NCBI GenBank assembly: GCA_037903475.1
Contig: JBAJFG010000290.1
Location: 868,001 to 932,000, forward strand
Source of the DNA: Ancylostoma caninum
Lineage: Eukaryota; Nematoda; Chromadorea; Rhabditida; Ancylostomatidae
Length of the DNA stretch: 64,000 bases
Direction of reading: 5' to 3'
Positions 12,241 to 24,500 of the stretch are shown in pieces. A model generated the notes under the pieces. It did not search any database. It saw only the letters and a program-made list of their open reading frames with translations, and had not been told where the DNA came from. Within the stretch, counting starts at the first letter, position 1; every line of letters starts with the position of its first letter. The translations under genes were made by a program, and so were the position numbers.

Positions 12241-13689
12241 AGCTCAGTAAAACATCTTCCTCGTTTGTTATTTGTTCTGGCTTTGTATTTGATTACTAGA
12301 AAGTATATTGAGATCAATACGCATCCGTGCCTCCTCTCTCCATCATTTAGTTGTTTGTCGTTCCCAACCTGTTGGTAAGGTCATTGATAGCGATGAATAT
12401 GCCGTGAAAATATTACGTGTTTGCTAGTTTCCACCATGACACATTAGTACTACTTCTTTTATGAGTTATCTTCTGTGAGAATGTATGTGCATGTGAATAT
12501 TCAGGAATTGGAAAAAAACTAATAATATATCCTTGATGGCCTGTGCATATATGCTAGTGGCGCGATAATCGCAGACACGCCAACATCGTCGTGATCTTTT
12601 GATTGCTCCTAAAAATACGGACGAGGGTAGTGCGTGCTGAATAGGAATGGATAGCGAGCGGCATTGTTGAGGATTTTACTTCATGTCAGCAATCCTCACT
12701 CATCACCTAGCGACAGTCGCGTATTGCGGTGCGGATATATCCTTTGCCTCTCGGTGGAACGCTTGGTGAGTTCACCTCCTACGTCTAGTGTTCACTGGAA
12801 GCTAGCCACGAGTCGAAGGCACAGTTCTGAGGAAGCGTTTGTTGGTGTAGAGCATAAATTTATAAAAAATGATCCACTTTCAAGCCTTGAAAACAGCGTT
12901 TTGCCGAAAAGTTGGCAAATAAAGTGTTTATAACAACCTGTGTGGCTGAACAGTTGGAAAATTTACTTCGTGTACAGAGGCAGAGTATGCTTTTTGGAGG
13001 AAAAGCTCAATTCTACTGAATAGTATTATATATCCGATTGTAGGCGGGTATGCTTAGTGTTTCTGGCTAGTGAGAGTGTAAAATTGATGAGCTTTTACTT
13101 TAAAAAAATAAAGGAAGCTTCGTGGTGTTCGTGGGAGAAATCTCCTCTACACTTTCTAAAAGAAGCCATCACAGGTTACAACGAAATTTAACACCGCATA
13201 ACTAACAATTTGTTGAAAAGAATTATTTCCTTGCTATATGTGTGAAAATTGAAAGTGGCGGAGGAGCATGAAACTTGGGAAATATTAGTCTTCTGACCTC
13301 TCTATTGCGTTTCACGAATTGTGCAATATATGGCCGGTGATTAACAGCTGACTAGCAATTTGCCTGCACGCGATCGCTAATAGGTACACGTATATGGAGT
13401 ATGGGGAGGCAAAAACCTACTTAGATTCCGTGCCGTGGTTTGGACGATGCTTTCTATCGCTATGCCAACCAAGTTGATATATTGTACACTTCATTGCTGT
13501 CCTGATATTGTGGCTAGATCCTGGTTCTCAAGGGCCTGAAAGTGCTCAAGTGCTCCCTGAATTCTTATCTGGCATTGAAATCGCCAAACAAAACAAATAC
13601 TGTGCCAATCGCGAAAAATACGAGACAAGGGCTGAACCAACTCTGCACTCGTTTGTCTCAGGAAACTTGAAAACCGTGTTTTGTATGGG

Positions 13690-14310
13690 AACGAAACATG
13701 CAAATCCCACGACTAAGACATGCAATCATCATTTAATCAATAGTTCTATAAAACCAATGGTCAAATCCATGCAAAAGCTATGCATACCCCCTGCAAAACC
13801 CATACATACCCATGCAGAACCCAGGCGTCTCCAAAAATCCGATGCAAAATCGATACAGAACGTACGAAAAATCCATGCATACCCATGCAAACCCATGCAA
13901 GGCCCATGCAAAACCCATGCATATCCATAAGTGTGCATGGGTTTAGCATGTATTGACTATTGCAGGTATAGAACTACTGATTTAAAAAACCGTGTTTTGC
14001 ATGAGCACGTATGTCTTAATCGTGGGATTTGCACCTTTCAATCTCATGCAAAACACGGTTTTGAATTCCCCTGAGGTTACTGAAAAGTGATGCTCACTTG
14101 AATTTCCTCACCTTGAACTCTACTCAGGAAAGCTAGGAACCATGTTTCGCATGGGACCGTGTTCTGCTTTGGATTGAATGATGTAAATTCCACGATTGAG
14201 ACATGCGCACTCATGCAGAATACATGCAGATCCAATACAAAACTCGTGTTGCGCTTGGGATCTGCATGGGTTTCGCATGAGTATGAGTGTATTTTGCATG
14301 GATTTTGTGT
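13690..14310. repeat. Degenerate CCCATGCAAAA repeat field
   Basis: Many imperfect copies of (A)CCCATGCA(AAA) in one orientation at 13690-13960, then mainly the reverse complement (TGCATGGG, TTTCGCATG) at 14060-14310. Further copies flank the hAT-like insertion at 14675-14865 and 15945-15965. Open frames on both strands (reading MHGFCMG-like or THAEPR-like peptides) are by-products of the repeat. Confidence 0.75.
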
Positions 14311-14882
14311 TGTGATGATCATTTCACATCCTGACATGACTTCCCACATCCTTGCTCCTGGCGGGGGGGGGGGGGGGCAGTGGGACCACCCACATACACC
14401 TGTATAAAAAATCTAGCTGTAGGGCTTGCAATACTGGTGTGCATATTTCGCCTCCACCTGTTTATGCACCATTTCCACCTTTTATTTTTTTGGATTAAGA
14501 TGGTGAATGTTACTCATACTAACATGCAAATTTCTTAAATTCCAGATAAACCTACAAACTTCTGTCATAATTATGGGACTGCAATGAATGGATTTTCCTT
14601 AGATATGAACCACTCTTGAGTGTGAAGGCATGATGGCAATAACTAATAAAAAGTTAAAATAATCAATTTACTTACACATTGATGCAGAACCCATGCATAT
14701 CGGTGCAATTCACTGATTATTCTCATGTAAAAGAAGGTTTTTTCAGTCAGTCGTCTTCAACAATGTTTAAATCATACAAAATCTATTCGCACCGGTGCAA
14801 CACCCATGCGTCTCCAAATCCGATGCAAATCCGATGCAAAACCCATGAAAAGACCCAGACTTTCCTGGTCCCATATCAGTAC

Positions 14883-15943
14883 CAGGGCTGTGCGTTACTA
14901 ACGTGACGAATTAACACATCAACGCGTAACGGCCATTTTTGACCTAACGTAACGAATTAACGAATTAACGAAAACTCCCAAAAATCCGTCAGAATCGATT
15001 TCGTTAAAGAGCCAAATAGTATCTGAAATGCGTACTTTTCTCGGGCTACACAACTTTCTCATGGTATACAGCAGAAGATACACATAGCTACGACGATTGT
15101 GTAAAATGATTTGCAGTAAGGCACCCGACATTGTCGAGGATAGATATACGAGTGAGGGCTTTCATGAACCTGCAATTATTTAAGGAAATAGACGAATACC
15201 TTGGGAATATTAGAGCAGCGATATTGACACCATGAAATCCTCTCTCATCAAAATGTTGGCATATAAATACCTTTCCGCACCGGCAATTGAGTGCGAGGTT
15301 CTCTTCTCAGCAGCAGGTTTGTGTCGGATTTAAGAATCAGCTTGACTGCAGAAATTTGGGAAAAAAAACCTGCTCTTTTTGCGCAACAACTTACTTATAC
15401 TAGGATTCTGAGCTGTGCCTGCGCGCCTCCTGCTTTGAGTCTTTCACCTTTTTTATGAAGCCAAAGATCTTAAGAGTTCTCATCCGTTCCTTTTGTCAAA
15501 GATTTATTGTGAAAATTGTGAGGGAAAATAACATAACACCTAACCGAAGACATCTCTATCACTTGTCTTTTTTCAGTCGTCCGACCATTGCCTGTATTTG
15601 TTTTCATTATGCGTTGAAGAGAAAAATTCATTTTTAAATCTGAGAAACTATTGTTTTCAAATCTTTTCACCTTGCTATACCATTTTTTTCAGAGACAGAA
15701 GTAACCAATGTTAGCATTTGTTCAATTTTTTGTCGAATCTACAGCTCATTTGCTCTGAATATCAATCAGGGATCTTGCCTGCTTGTTACAACTGATGAAA
15801 CTCATCAAAACACTCACAAATCCGTCTTCTAACGAATTAACGGATTAACGAATTAACGCATTAACGCGCAACGGCCATTTTTGGCCCAACGTAACGAATT
15901 AACGGATTAACGAAATCTCAAATTTTTCTAACGCACAGCCCTG
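14883..15943. mobile_element. hAT-like non-autonomous element, copy 1
   Basis: Ends are CAGGGCTGTGCGTTA and its inverted copy TAACGCACAGCCCTG. The element is flanked by a perfect 8-bp direct repeat ATCAGTAC (14875-14882 and 15944-15951), the hallmark of hAT transposons. Subterminal repeats of AACGAATTAACG occur at both ends, as expected for transposase-binding arrays. The interior (1061 bp in total) holds no transposase. Confidence 0.9.
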
Positions 15944-16297
15944 ATCAGTACCCATGCACTCCGATACAGAACTCGGTTTCTAGGTTTTCTGAGTATTCAT
16001 TTATTATAAAATTTGCGCATAGGTCAAATGAAGAAAGCATCTGGAAATTGCTGTATTAGACCCCGATGAAATACTTTTTATCAAGTTTTTGGCAGATTTT
16101 CCAAGCAAACTGTTAGCCCAAGCGTTTCCGTTGTTCAGTGACCACATTTTTCATCTGCGATTTTGTCTCTGGTCTCAATATGTATTTATTCACTAAAACG
16201 CCGATATAGCAGTTGCAAAGTCCACGTTCAAACCTTTTTCAGACATCGGCAGTTGAACTGCTCTGATTCTTGTACTGTTGAATCTAATTTTCTTCCG

Positions 16298-19200
16298 ATG
16301 CATCCTAGAAAGCGATGTGAATCCAAGATCACGGTGAATCTTAGCGCAGCGATTTTAGTTGCAATATTATCGTTGGGCAGTTGGGTAAACGGTCAGGAAT
16401 ACCAGGGTGAGCAGGACTAAACTGTCAGTAATTCTCAGTAATGGATCGCAAATTATCAGGAAAATCGTGTGCATTCGATGACTACATCGTTAATTCTGTG
16501 ACAATCACGAGCTTATTTCCTGAGACAGGTTTCTGTGACACCGTGTCTGGATCAGTTCGCATTGGTTAGCTTAGCAAAGAGTTATTGTATTCACAGATTA
16601 CGCATTGGCTAGTGATGACTTAAAGAAGGAAATACTTTCAGATGAGACAACAAATTTAACCCATCAGCAACTAACTGATGCGTTTGGACGAGTCGGGCTT
16701 GTTATGGGCAAGGTTGAAATAATGAACACTGCCTTCACCAACCTTAGCTTCTTCAGCGACTTATATGCTGTAATGGGAATAGTCATGGATCCGGGTTGGT
16801 CTATTGTTCAGCAGTCCTTTCGGATTCGGAAACAGGGGCACACAGAGATGCCGAGCTTAACTTCGCATATTGATGCCTTTGGCCTGCCTTAAACATGCCA
16901 CTGCTTTGGCAAGAACAATGCAGATTGTTGGGTGTGTATGACTGTGTGAGCATGACATGGCATGCGTGGGGAAAGCTGAACGAAACGAAAGGTCCCGTTA
17001 TCGGCCACCACGTCCCCGGGTCCTCTTTCCTACGTTTGGGGCATGGTGAAAACATGCAAAATATGAGGCACATGGGGCCGTCCGGACGATGTCGGCCAGC
17101 CACAGGCCTCACACCTTCAAATGAACTTCAACTAGAGGAAAAAATGAAAGAAAAACACTCATGTGGGCTAAAAACCTGACGAACGATGGGGACCGATGCC
17201 ACAAGAGGACCGCGCCGCGCACGCGCTGCATACTGGGCGCGCTCGAAAATTTTCCGCCGATTGCGCATAAGGACTTTAACTACACCCCACTTGAAGCGTA
17301 ACAACACCTAAGCGCAACAACATAGAGTACCTGGTAGGCCGAGCAGGTCACGGATTTGTGTACATCTCATTATTAACCCTCATATGTATATTGACGATTT
17401 TTTTGTCCTAGGCTATAGCCTCGTGATAATGAACAATTTAAAACTTGAAACGATGAATGGCGCACTGCTTCAAACTTATCCAAATGCCCGTATAGAGGGT
17501 AATCCATTACTTGATCCAAACTGCACTCATATGTATCTCTACTATACGACTAAACGAAGAGTTCGCAAGAACAGGCTAAACTGTGGTGAGAGTTGATAAA
17601 ACTTTTTTCCTTGTGCAGGAAGTGATGAGGCCAAATTTAGGCTGCGAATTGGATGGCCCACTAACGAATGCCAATATACACGAAGTCGACGACAACTGCT
17701 ACCTCATCTTGGGTAATTTAATTATTCAAGGTGCCAATTCGCCCCCGCATGAGGTCTTGGTCGGAAAGTTCACTAATGCAACTCGTATTACCGGAGAGAT
17801 ATCTATTGTCGACACCAACTACACTGACTTGGGTTTTCTCAAAAGCGTGCGCCAAATTGAAGTATTTTACGACCAATACGGTAAATTTAAACATCAGCCA
17901 GCGTACAGTTCCATTACACTAATTAGCTAATAAACATTTAGCACCCGTTTTCGTCGAGAAATTTTTGAGGATAGAAGGCAACAGCGTACTGGAGCGGCTA
18001 TCTTGGCCAAATCTGCAGGTACACTCTAAGTTTAATTATATGTAAATTACTGAGGATCATTTTAGTTTTCGTTTCGTGCACTATCCTTATACGAAAATTA
18101 ATCAGTGTAATAAGTTTCTTCCTGCACTTTTCACTAAGGTAGAAGAAGCTTCTTGAATGTGTAAATTGTTAAATTTGACATATTTTTGCATAAAATTAGA
18201 ATTATAGTCATATAAATTGTGAGAATAGAAATTATTGTAGAAAACACTCTGAGTTTAAATTTAACTAACTTTTCTTCTGTCACCCCAGGCTGCTAGGATG
18301 ACAACGTTTCGACGCAACCGTCTCGTCGGAGCGAAGGCTCCAGCCTTTCCTGTGCCCAAGGGTTAGGGTTAAACGTCTCTTGGTGGTTCGTCAGATCTTA
18401 GTTGTCTTAGTCAGGATATAATGTGTGCACCCAGACTCAAAGTACAACCCACCAATAGCTCCGCCGTCCCTGGAGGGTCCGAACAGCTCCAGATCGCTGG
18501 AGCAAACGAGTGGATGTCACTAGTCGTTTTATTAGATCTACAGAATACAGTCCACATGATGAAGTTCGTACGTAATCCTGGCCCCAAACGATTTCTTCCC
18601 ATAATTCTGGTTTCAGACCTTGCCAGCACTGTGAAGAACAAATACTTCTAGTTTAGCACCTTATTTCGGCTACGATACGAATAACAGCAAATTCAAACCT
18701 ATGTTACACGACTCGAGAAATGGGCGGCCTTCTGAGTACACAGTACGTCGAGCTGTTTGAAGGACGCATTTGTGAAGGTGAGAATGCTGCGGTCAGCCGT
18801 ACACAGTACTCTTCTTATATAGCTCTCCGTAGCCTTTCCGGCTATCAAAGAAAATCCTCACTATTCAAAAATTGTTAGGCACATGGGATTGCCAAACTAT
18901 GACGCTCGTGGAAGCAGTTCAAGGAACCATCGCCTAGCTGTCGTGATAATTCAAGACCATGAGTGACGAAAAATGACCTGAAATTTCAAGTAGATCCTTT
19001 TGTTGAACGGCGCCCGGGATTGGTGAACTTCTTTATTCCTTGTTGGCCATTGTTTTGGCTGTGTCGCCTTTTTCAGAGCGTGAAAGGGCTATACAACTTG
19101 TACACTCTACCAGAGGCATTAGAGGAAAAAACGTTAAATTAACACCAACCAATATTTAAAAAAATACAGAAGATATCATTAACTTATCATAAAAATAACC

Positions 19201-21209
19201 TGTTATAAAACTTCATCACAATCTAATTCCCATAAAAATACCAAAAACAGCACCTAAATCAAGCCTAACATCTGACCCCTTATTTTTCAATCAGCAAAGG
19301 TCCGCGAAACAAGCGTAAACTATATCGAATCAATCAAGTTTGGGATCAAACTGACACAGATCGAGATATTATGCTAGTACCCCGGTGACTGCAAGACCTT
19401 CACGCTTCCGATTCATTCGCGCGCCGGGTTTTTATCCAGAAAGATTCAATTGTTTTGTCTCTATTGCAATTTCATGAGTTAGTATGGACTTCAATCTCAC
19501 TGCCGTTGCAATATTTATATACTTTGTTAGCAGTGCACGAGGTTGTTGCACTCCTCTACTGGCCGACATTTCAGCGGCTTCCTTACATTCTCACTGCTGT
19601 TGTGTCTGCGTGCGTCTAGTGGTGTTGATTTGCAGGAGTTTCGTTTCCAGATGTTCTTTGCTTCTGAGGCTTGCGCTGACTAGTTGTTTTGCAGATGTCC
19701 AACATGAGGAATTCGAAGACCGGGTGTGCCGTGTAGGCATTGTAACCGATCTGACTGTTCTGCCTGACAACTGCCACACGCTTGTGGGTGATCTCACCAT
19801 AGGCGATCAGTCCAGAACAGAAGATTTCTGGAAGCTCTACAATGTGACAAGATTATATGGCGGTTTAACCATCCGTAACTCGTCGTTGAGAAGTTTTGCC
19901 CCGTTGTGGCAACTCCGTGAGATCCACAATTTTGCGGGTTGGTTTTATTTTATGAATTTTCACAAATATTCTGAGGAGAAAGGAAAGCATTTTCCAGTCC
20001 TCATTGCCAATTTTTCCATTATATCATCACTGCGGGGTGTTCTTGAAATACCACTTCTCAAGCTCAGTCACAGCAAAACTCTTTACATCCAAGACGTTGT
20101 TTTTAATTGCAAAATTTTTAAGAAAATCAATCTGCACTTGTAATCGACTCAAACCCAGTGTTGAGGTCTGCTTATCTCGGGGGAATGATGCGTATGTTGA
20201 GGTGAATGGTTAGATTTCAATTTCTTTGTTTTTTTTTTTACTTGAAATTCGATTGTACGCAGCAATAGCTGCTATGAGCAAGCTTCTGCCACTATTACCC
20301 CATGAGTAACAGTTCCCCTCTCATTAAGAGAATGGAGAAAATAAAGGAAACATCGACGAAAAATGCCGGTTTCGAGGATAATAAATTTTGATGAAAAAAT
20401 GATTAAGCACTATTTGTAAGTATAGAAAACAGAAAGTAATTTACGACAAAATGCTGTTTTCGTCGCGAAGAAAAACTTTTACATCTTGTGTTCACCCACA
20501 GAAGCGGACTAGAGTGGAAAGTGGGATGTGGCCATGTTTCCCGATTAGTCGCTCTTCCACCCAGTGCTCTCAAACATCTCAATCCCCTACATCACAAGCA
20601 GCAAAAGGGTCATGTATGCACTCCTTCAAACAGTCAGAATCTTTTCAAAAAATATTTAGAAATTAGGAAAATTATGAGGAGCAAAGAGCTAACATGACTA
20701 ATTTAGCTATCTTCCTTGTTCTGTCATGGAGAACCCTGCTCTTTCGGTTTCGGAACAAGATTGTGGATTGTTTAGCAAGTTCACATCTGACCGAGCCAAA
20801 TTCCGAGGCAATAAGGACGACTGTCAAGGTGAATATGCACTTTCAAGCGAAACTGCAACCCGATTTGATTAAAATTCCATGTTCCTTGAATTATACTTTT
20901 TAGATCATACATACTTGCAGAAACCTTACTTCTACTTGTACCGGTGTTTTGTTTCTTCAAAATTGGTTGCGGACAATTATTAAAAACAACATAAGACATG
21001 TAAAAAAGTTCGTGGGCAATTACAGATCGAGAGAGGATGACCATAAAGAAATTTTTACTGTTTTGGAATCATGTGCAGTTGCAGCTGCATCTTTTTATTT
21101 TTACTTCATGGTTTCAGATACCAAGAGAGATTCATCCGGCTTTATTGCAGAATACATCATCATTCCAGTGCTATCATTAACTCTGCACTGGGAAAGTTTT
21201 ACAGTCTAA
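16298..21209 (+). CDS. Triple receptor L-domain GPI-type protein (copy B)
   Basis: Paralog of the gene at 2827-12240 with the same eleven-exon plan: 16298-16406, 16460-16564, 16597-16794, 17412-17585, 17641-17880, 17942-18018, 18657-18777, 19695-19937, 20123-20201, 20707-20828, 21118-21209, giving 519 aa. Exons 4, 5, 7, 8, 9 and 10 have the same lengths as in copy A. The signal peptide ends near WVNG. L-domain hallmarks are ARIEGNPLLDPNC, CYLILGNLIIQG, IRITANSNLC, CHTLVGDLTI and VMENPALSV. The C-terminus (DSSGFIAEYIIIPVLSLTLH then WESFTV) is again a hydrophobic tail, slightly longer than in copy A, so GPI anchoring is less certain. Roughly 60% of residues agree in the exon-8 region. Extracellular ligand-binding modulation is inferred. 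The gene ends 336 bp from the convergent collagen gene. Confidence 0.82.
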
Positions 21210-21514
21210 TTTTTGTTACTTGTTTTGATTTTATATCTGACTGTTGGATGCTGTATTTATGTTCACACATATCCACGCCTTCACTGTTCATCAACATACC
21301 TTCTGTATGCTTCGAAGAGCTGTTCATAAAGTTGTTGACAATGATAATTATGGGGATGAAATATCATGTCGTGCTCATGCATAGTGTTCCGCAATACACA
21401 TTTTTCTTCAAATTCCTCCACCATTGCTCCTTCTTAGTTCGCGTGCTTCTGTAGTTTTCTTCAACACAGATTTTTAAGTCACACCTTAACTCAAGCCATA
21501 CAAAAATATAATAA

Positions 21515-21520
21515 TTTATT
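21515..21520 (-). terminator. Poly(A) signal AATAAA of collagen gene
   Basis: AATAAA on the minus strand, 25 bp downstream of the collagen stop codon. It implies a very short 3' UTR. Confidence 0.7.
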
Positions 21521-21545
21521 GTACTGCAACATTAAAGCAATTGTT

Positions 21546-24500
21546 TCAGTCAAACAGCGATGGCGGACTCCTCTTAGGACAGGGGCAATACGTTGCATCC
21601 GGTCCTGGTCTACCATCTATTCCTGGAATACCTGACCTGCCATCGAAACCTGGTCGCCCATCCCTTCCTGGCTCACCACCTGGACCAGGCTGACCGTCCT
21701 GCCCTGGCTTACCGTCCGACCCCCTTGTTCCTGGTGGCCCATCTAAGCCAGGTGGACCAGCAAATCCATGCATACCTTCAACTCCGGGAAGGTACTGCGT
21801 GCCTGGCTCTCCAGGTTTGCCAGAAGCGCCTGCAGGACCATCGAGTCCGTCAACGCCTTGATCTCCAGCTGGCCCAATATCTCCACTTGGCCCAGGATCA
21901 CCCCTCTCTCCGGGTAATCCTGGTGGTCCAGGTTGACCAGGAGGGCCGGGCTCGCCCGGTGGTCCAGCTTCACCAACTGGCCCTGCGTGACACATAAGAC
22001 AACCGTTGGAACCTGCTTGTTTGAAAAATAGGCGAACACCGGGGATGCCTGGATCGCCCGCAATTCCTTTATTTCCGGGGTTTCCCGGTGCACCTGGTTC
22101 ACCAGGTGGACCTTGTGGTCCTGCTGGACATCCGGCAGAAGATGGGCCGCAGTTGCACTTGTCATTCGATGTTTGTTTCTTATTTCTCGCATGAAGATCA
22201 AATGACGAGTCGTTACGGTAGTTCTCATAACCAGCCATGATCAGTTGCCATGCGCCATCCGTTGTGTGCTGAAAATAGTGTTTTTTTTTTGAGAACGACA
22301 AAAATCGTTTTGAAAAAAAAAATATTTCACGTATTTTATTTCAAAGGGTCGCAATGCAGAATTTACGTTATAAAAAGAGAATGAATAGTGACCAAATTCC
22401 ACCTTTTTTTTCGAATTTGTTTACAGTATTACATGGATGTGTTTAAACGCCTGTTTTAATCGCTTGGTTCTACAGGTAGCTAACTCTAATTATCATCAGG
22501 ATCCACAGATTCCTGACCCGTCCGCGTTTTCTACATCCAGAAGCAGGAGTTGATTTTCAAGCACTGAATGTGGAACTTGGGGGCAGTTCACGGGCAATAT
22601 TCCCATTTTTCACTTACCGCATTCCCCAACTCTCCTTTTAATGAGCTGTTTGCACCGCATAGTTTTGCCCATATAAATTGCAATTTTCAAGCTGTGGGAC
22701 AGACAAGTAGTCCTGCGAGGAAAGAAGAGACATCAATGAAGCTCTTATGGACGGAGTTGTGTACCGTTTCTTGGGAAAAACCTGCAGTAACAGTGATTCA
22801 ATCAAAATAAGTCGTAAAATCTTTCAGTCGAGAACTTTCGAAATCATTTGCTTAGTAATAATCTCCATGGCCTTTGTTGCTTAAACCAGGGCATACTTGT
22901 GATATTTGATGACCAGTCTGGCCGTCCGGCTGACGCCGGACTTCCAAACTTTTCACAATGCTCGCTTCGCTCGCATGGCTTCATCCCTTCTTCATTCAAA
23001 TAAAGTCACAGTTATTCCACATTTTTGCTATAATGTGTCCCACACCCTTTCCATTGCTTTTTCTCATGTAAAAATGCACTTATCAAAGAGGATTAACCTT
23101 CTCGAAGCAATTTTATCATTTGCTCAACTGAAACAGCTTTTTGTAACTATATGTAACCGGTTCAACCTGGATTGACCGCAGAAAATGGTCTATCATTCTT
23201 TGTTTGTTATAACTGGTCAAGTGATAAGAGTCAGTTAGAACATATAAAAGTGGAGGGTGCGGTGTGTTCATGAACAAATGAGAAGAGAAGAACGTGAGGG
23301 AGGACGTAAGGAGGAAGGATTCACACGGATTGCATACTAATCCGCGCAGTGGTCTGACATCTAGTTTTTTTTTACGATTGATGTTAGAGGCCATCGGATC
23401 GATTTAACAAATATGGACCTAACTCATGACATTTCCCTGAGTAGTGGACACCGGCGCACCCCTCCTGCATCGGTAGCTATATTTTCAGGCGTTCCTCCAC
23501 TTTTGAGCTCAGGCGCACCCCTATCACAGCAATAGACCCGTCTCCCCCCACTTTGGGCGCCGGCGCACCCTTATCAAAGCAGTGGACCCGTCTCCCCCCA
23601 CTTTGGGCGCCGGCGCACCCTTGTCACAGCAGTGGACCCGTCTCCCCCCACTTTGAGCGCCGACGCACCCTTATCACAGCCGTGGACCCGTCTCCCCCCA
23701 CTTTGGGCGCCGACGCACCCTTATCACAGCCGTGGACCCGTCTTCCCCCACTTTGGGCGCTGGCGCACCCTTATCACAGCCATGGACCCGTCTTCCCAAA
23801 CTTTGGGCGCCGGCGCACCCTTATCACAGCCGTGGACCGTCTCCCCCACTTTGGGCGCCGGCGCACCCTTATCACAGCAGTGGACCCGTCTCCCCCCACT
23901 TTGGGCGCCGGCGCACCCTTATCACAGCCGTGGACCCGTCTCCCCCACTTTGGGCGCTGGCGCACCCTTATCACAGCAGTGGACCCGTCTTCCCCCACTT
24001 TGGGCGCCGGCGCACCCTTATCACAGCCGTGGACCCGTCTCCCCCACTTTGGGCGCCGGCGCACCCTTATCACAGCAGTGGACCCGTCTCCCCCACTTTG
24101 GGCGCCGGCGCACCCTTATCACAGCCGTGGACCCGTCTCCCCCACTTTGGGCGCCGGCGCACCCTTATCACAGCCGTGGACCCGTCTCCCCCCACTTTGG
24201 GCGCCGGCGCACCCTTATCACAGCAGTGGACCCGTCTCCCCCCACTTTGGGCGCCGGCGCACCCTTATCACAGCCGTGGACCCGTCTCCGGACCTTGCCC
24301 ACTTTGGGCGCCGGCGCACCCTTATCACAGCAGTGGACCCGTCTCCCCCACTTTGGGCGCCGGCGCACCCTTATCACAGCAGTGGACCCGTCTCCCCCAC
24401 TTTGGGCGCCGGCGCACCCTTATCACAGCAGTGGACCCGTCTCCCCCACTTTGGGCGCCGGCGCACCCTTATCACAGCCGTGGACCCGTCTCCCCCCACT

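Larger units (their letters stand above)
12241..16297. other. Intergenic between the two L-domain paralogs
   Basis: No gene was recognised. Contents are an ATGCA-type degenerate repeat field and an hAT-like element, both listed separately, plus a fragment near 12890-12950 (AACCTGTGTGGC) resembling the end of the 4689-5092 MITE. Confidence 0.5.

Noticed and set aside
13508..13938. 140-codon plus-strand and about 65-codon minus-strand frames
   Set aside because: They consist of translated CCCATGCAAAA repeats (HAYP, MHGFCMG) with no independent support.
20700..20732. Apparent loss of the splice acceptor (ATAG to ATGG) before the last L-domain exon of copy B, suggesting a pseudogene
   Set aside because: A phase-consistent acceptor exists further upstream in both genes (10330-10331 and 20705-20706). 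It yields matching peptides PIVCPVIENPNL and YLPCSVMENPAL, so the gene is intact.
21593..22228. Plus- and minus-strand frames overlapping the collagen exon
   Set aside because: Gly-Pro-rich coding sequence commonly leaves other frames open. Only the minus-strand Gly-X-Y frame has domain structure.
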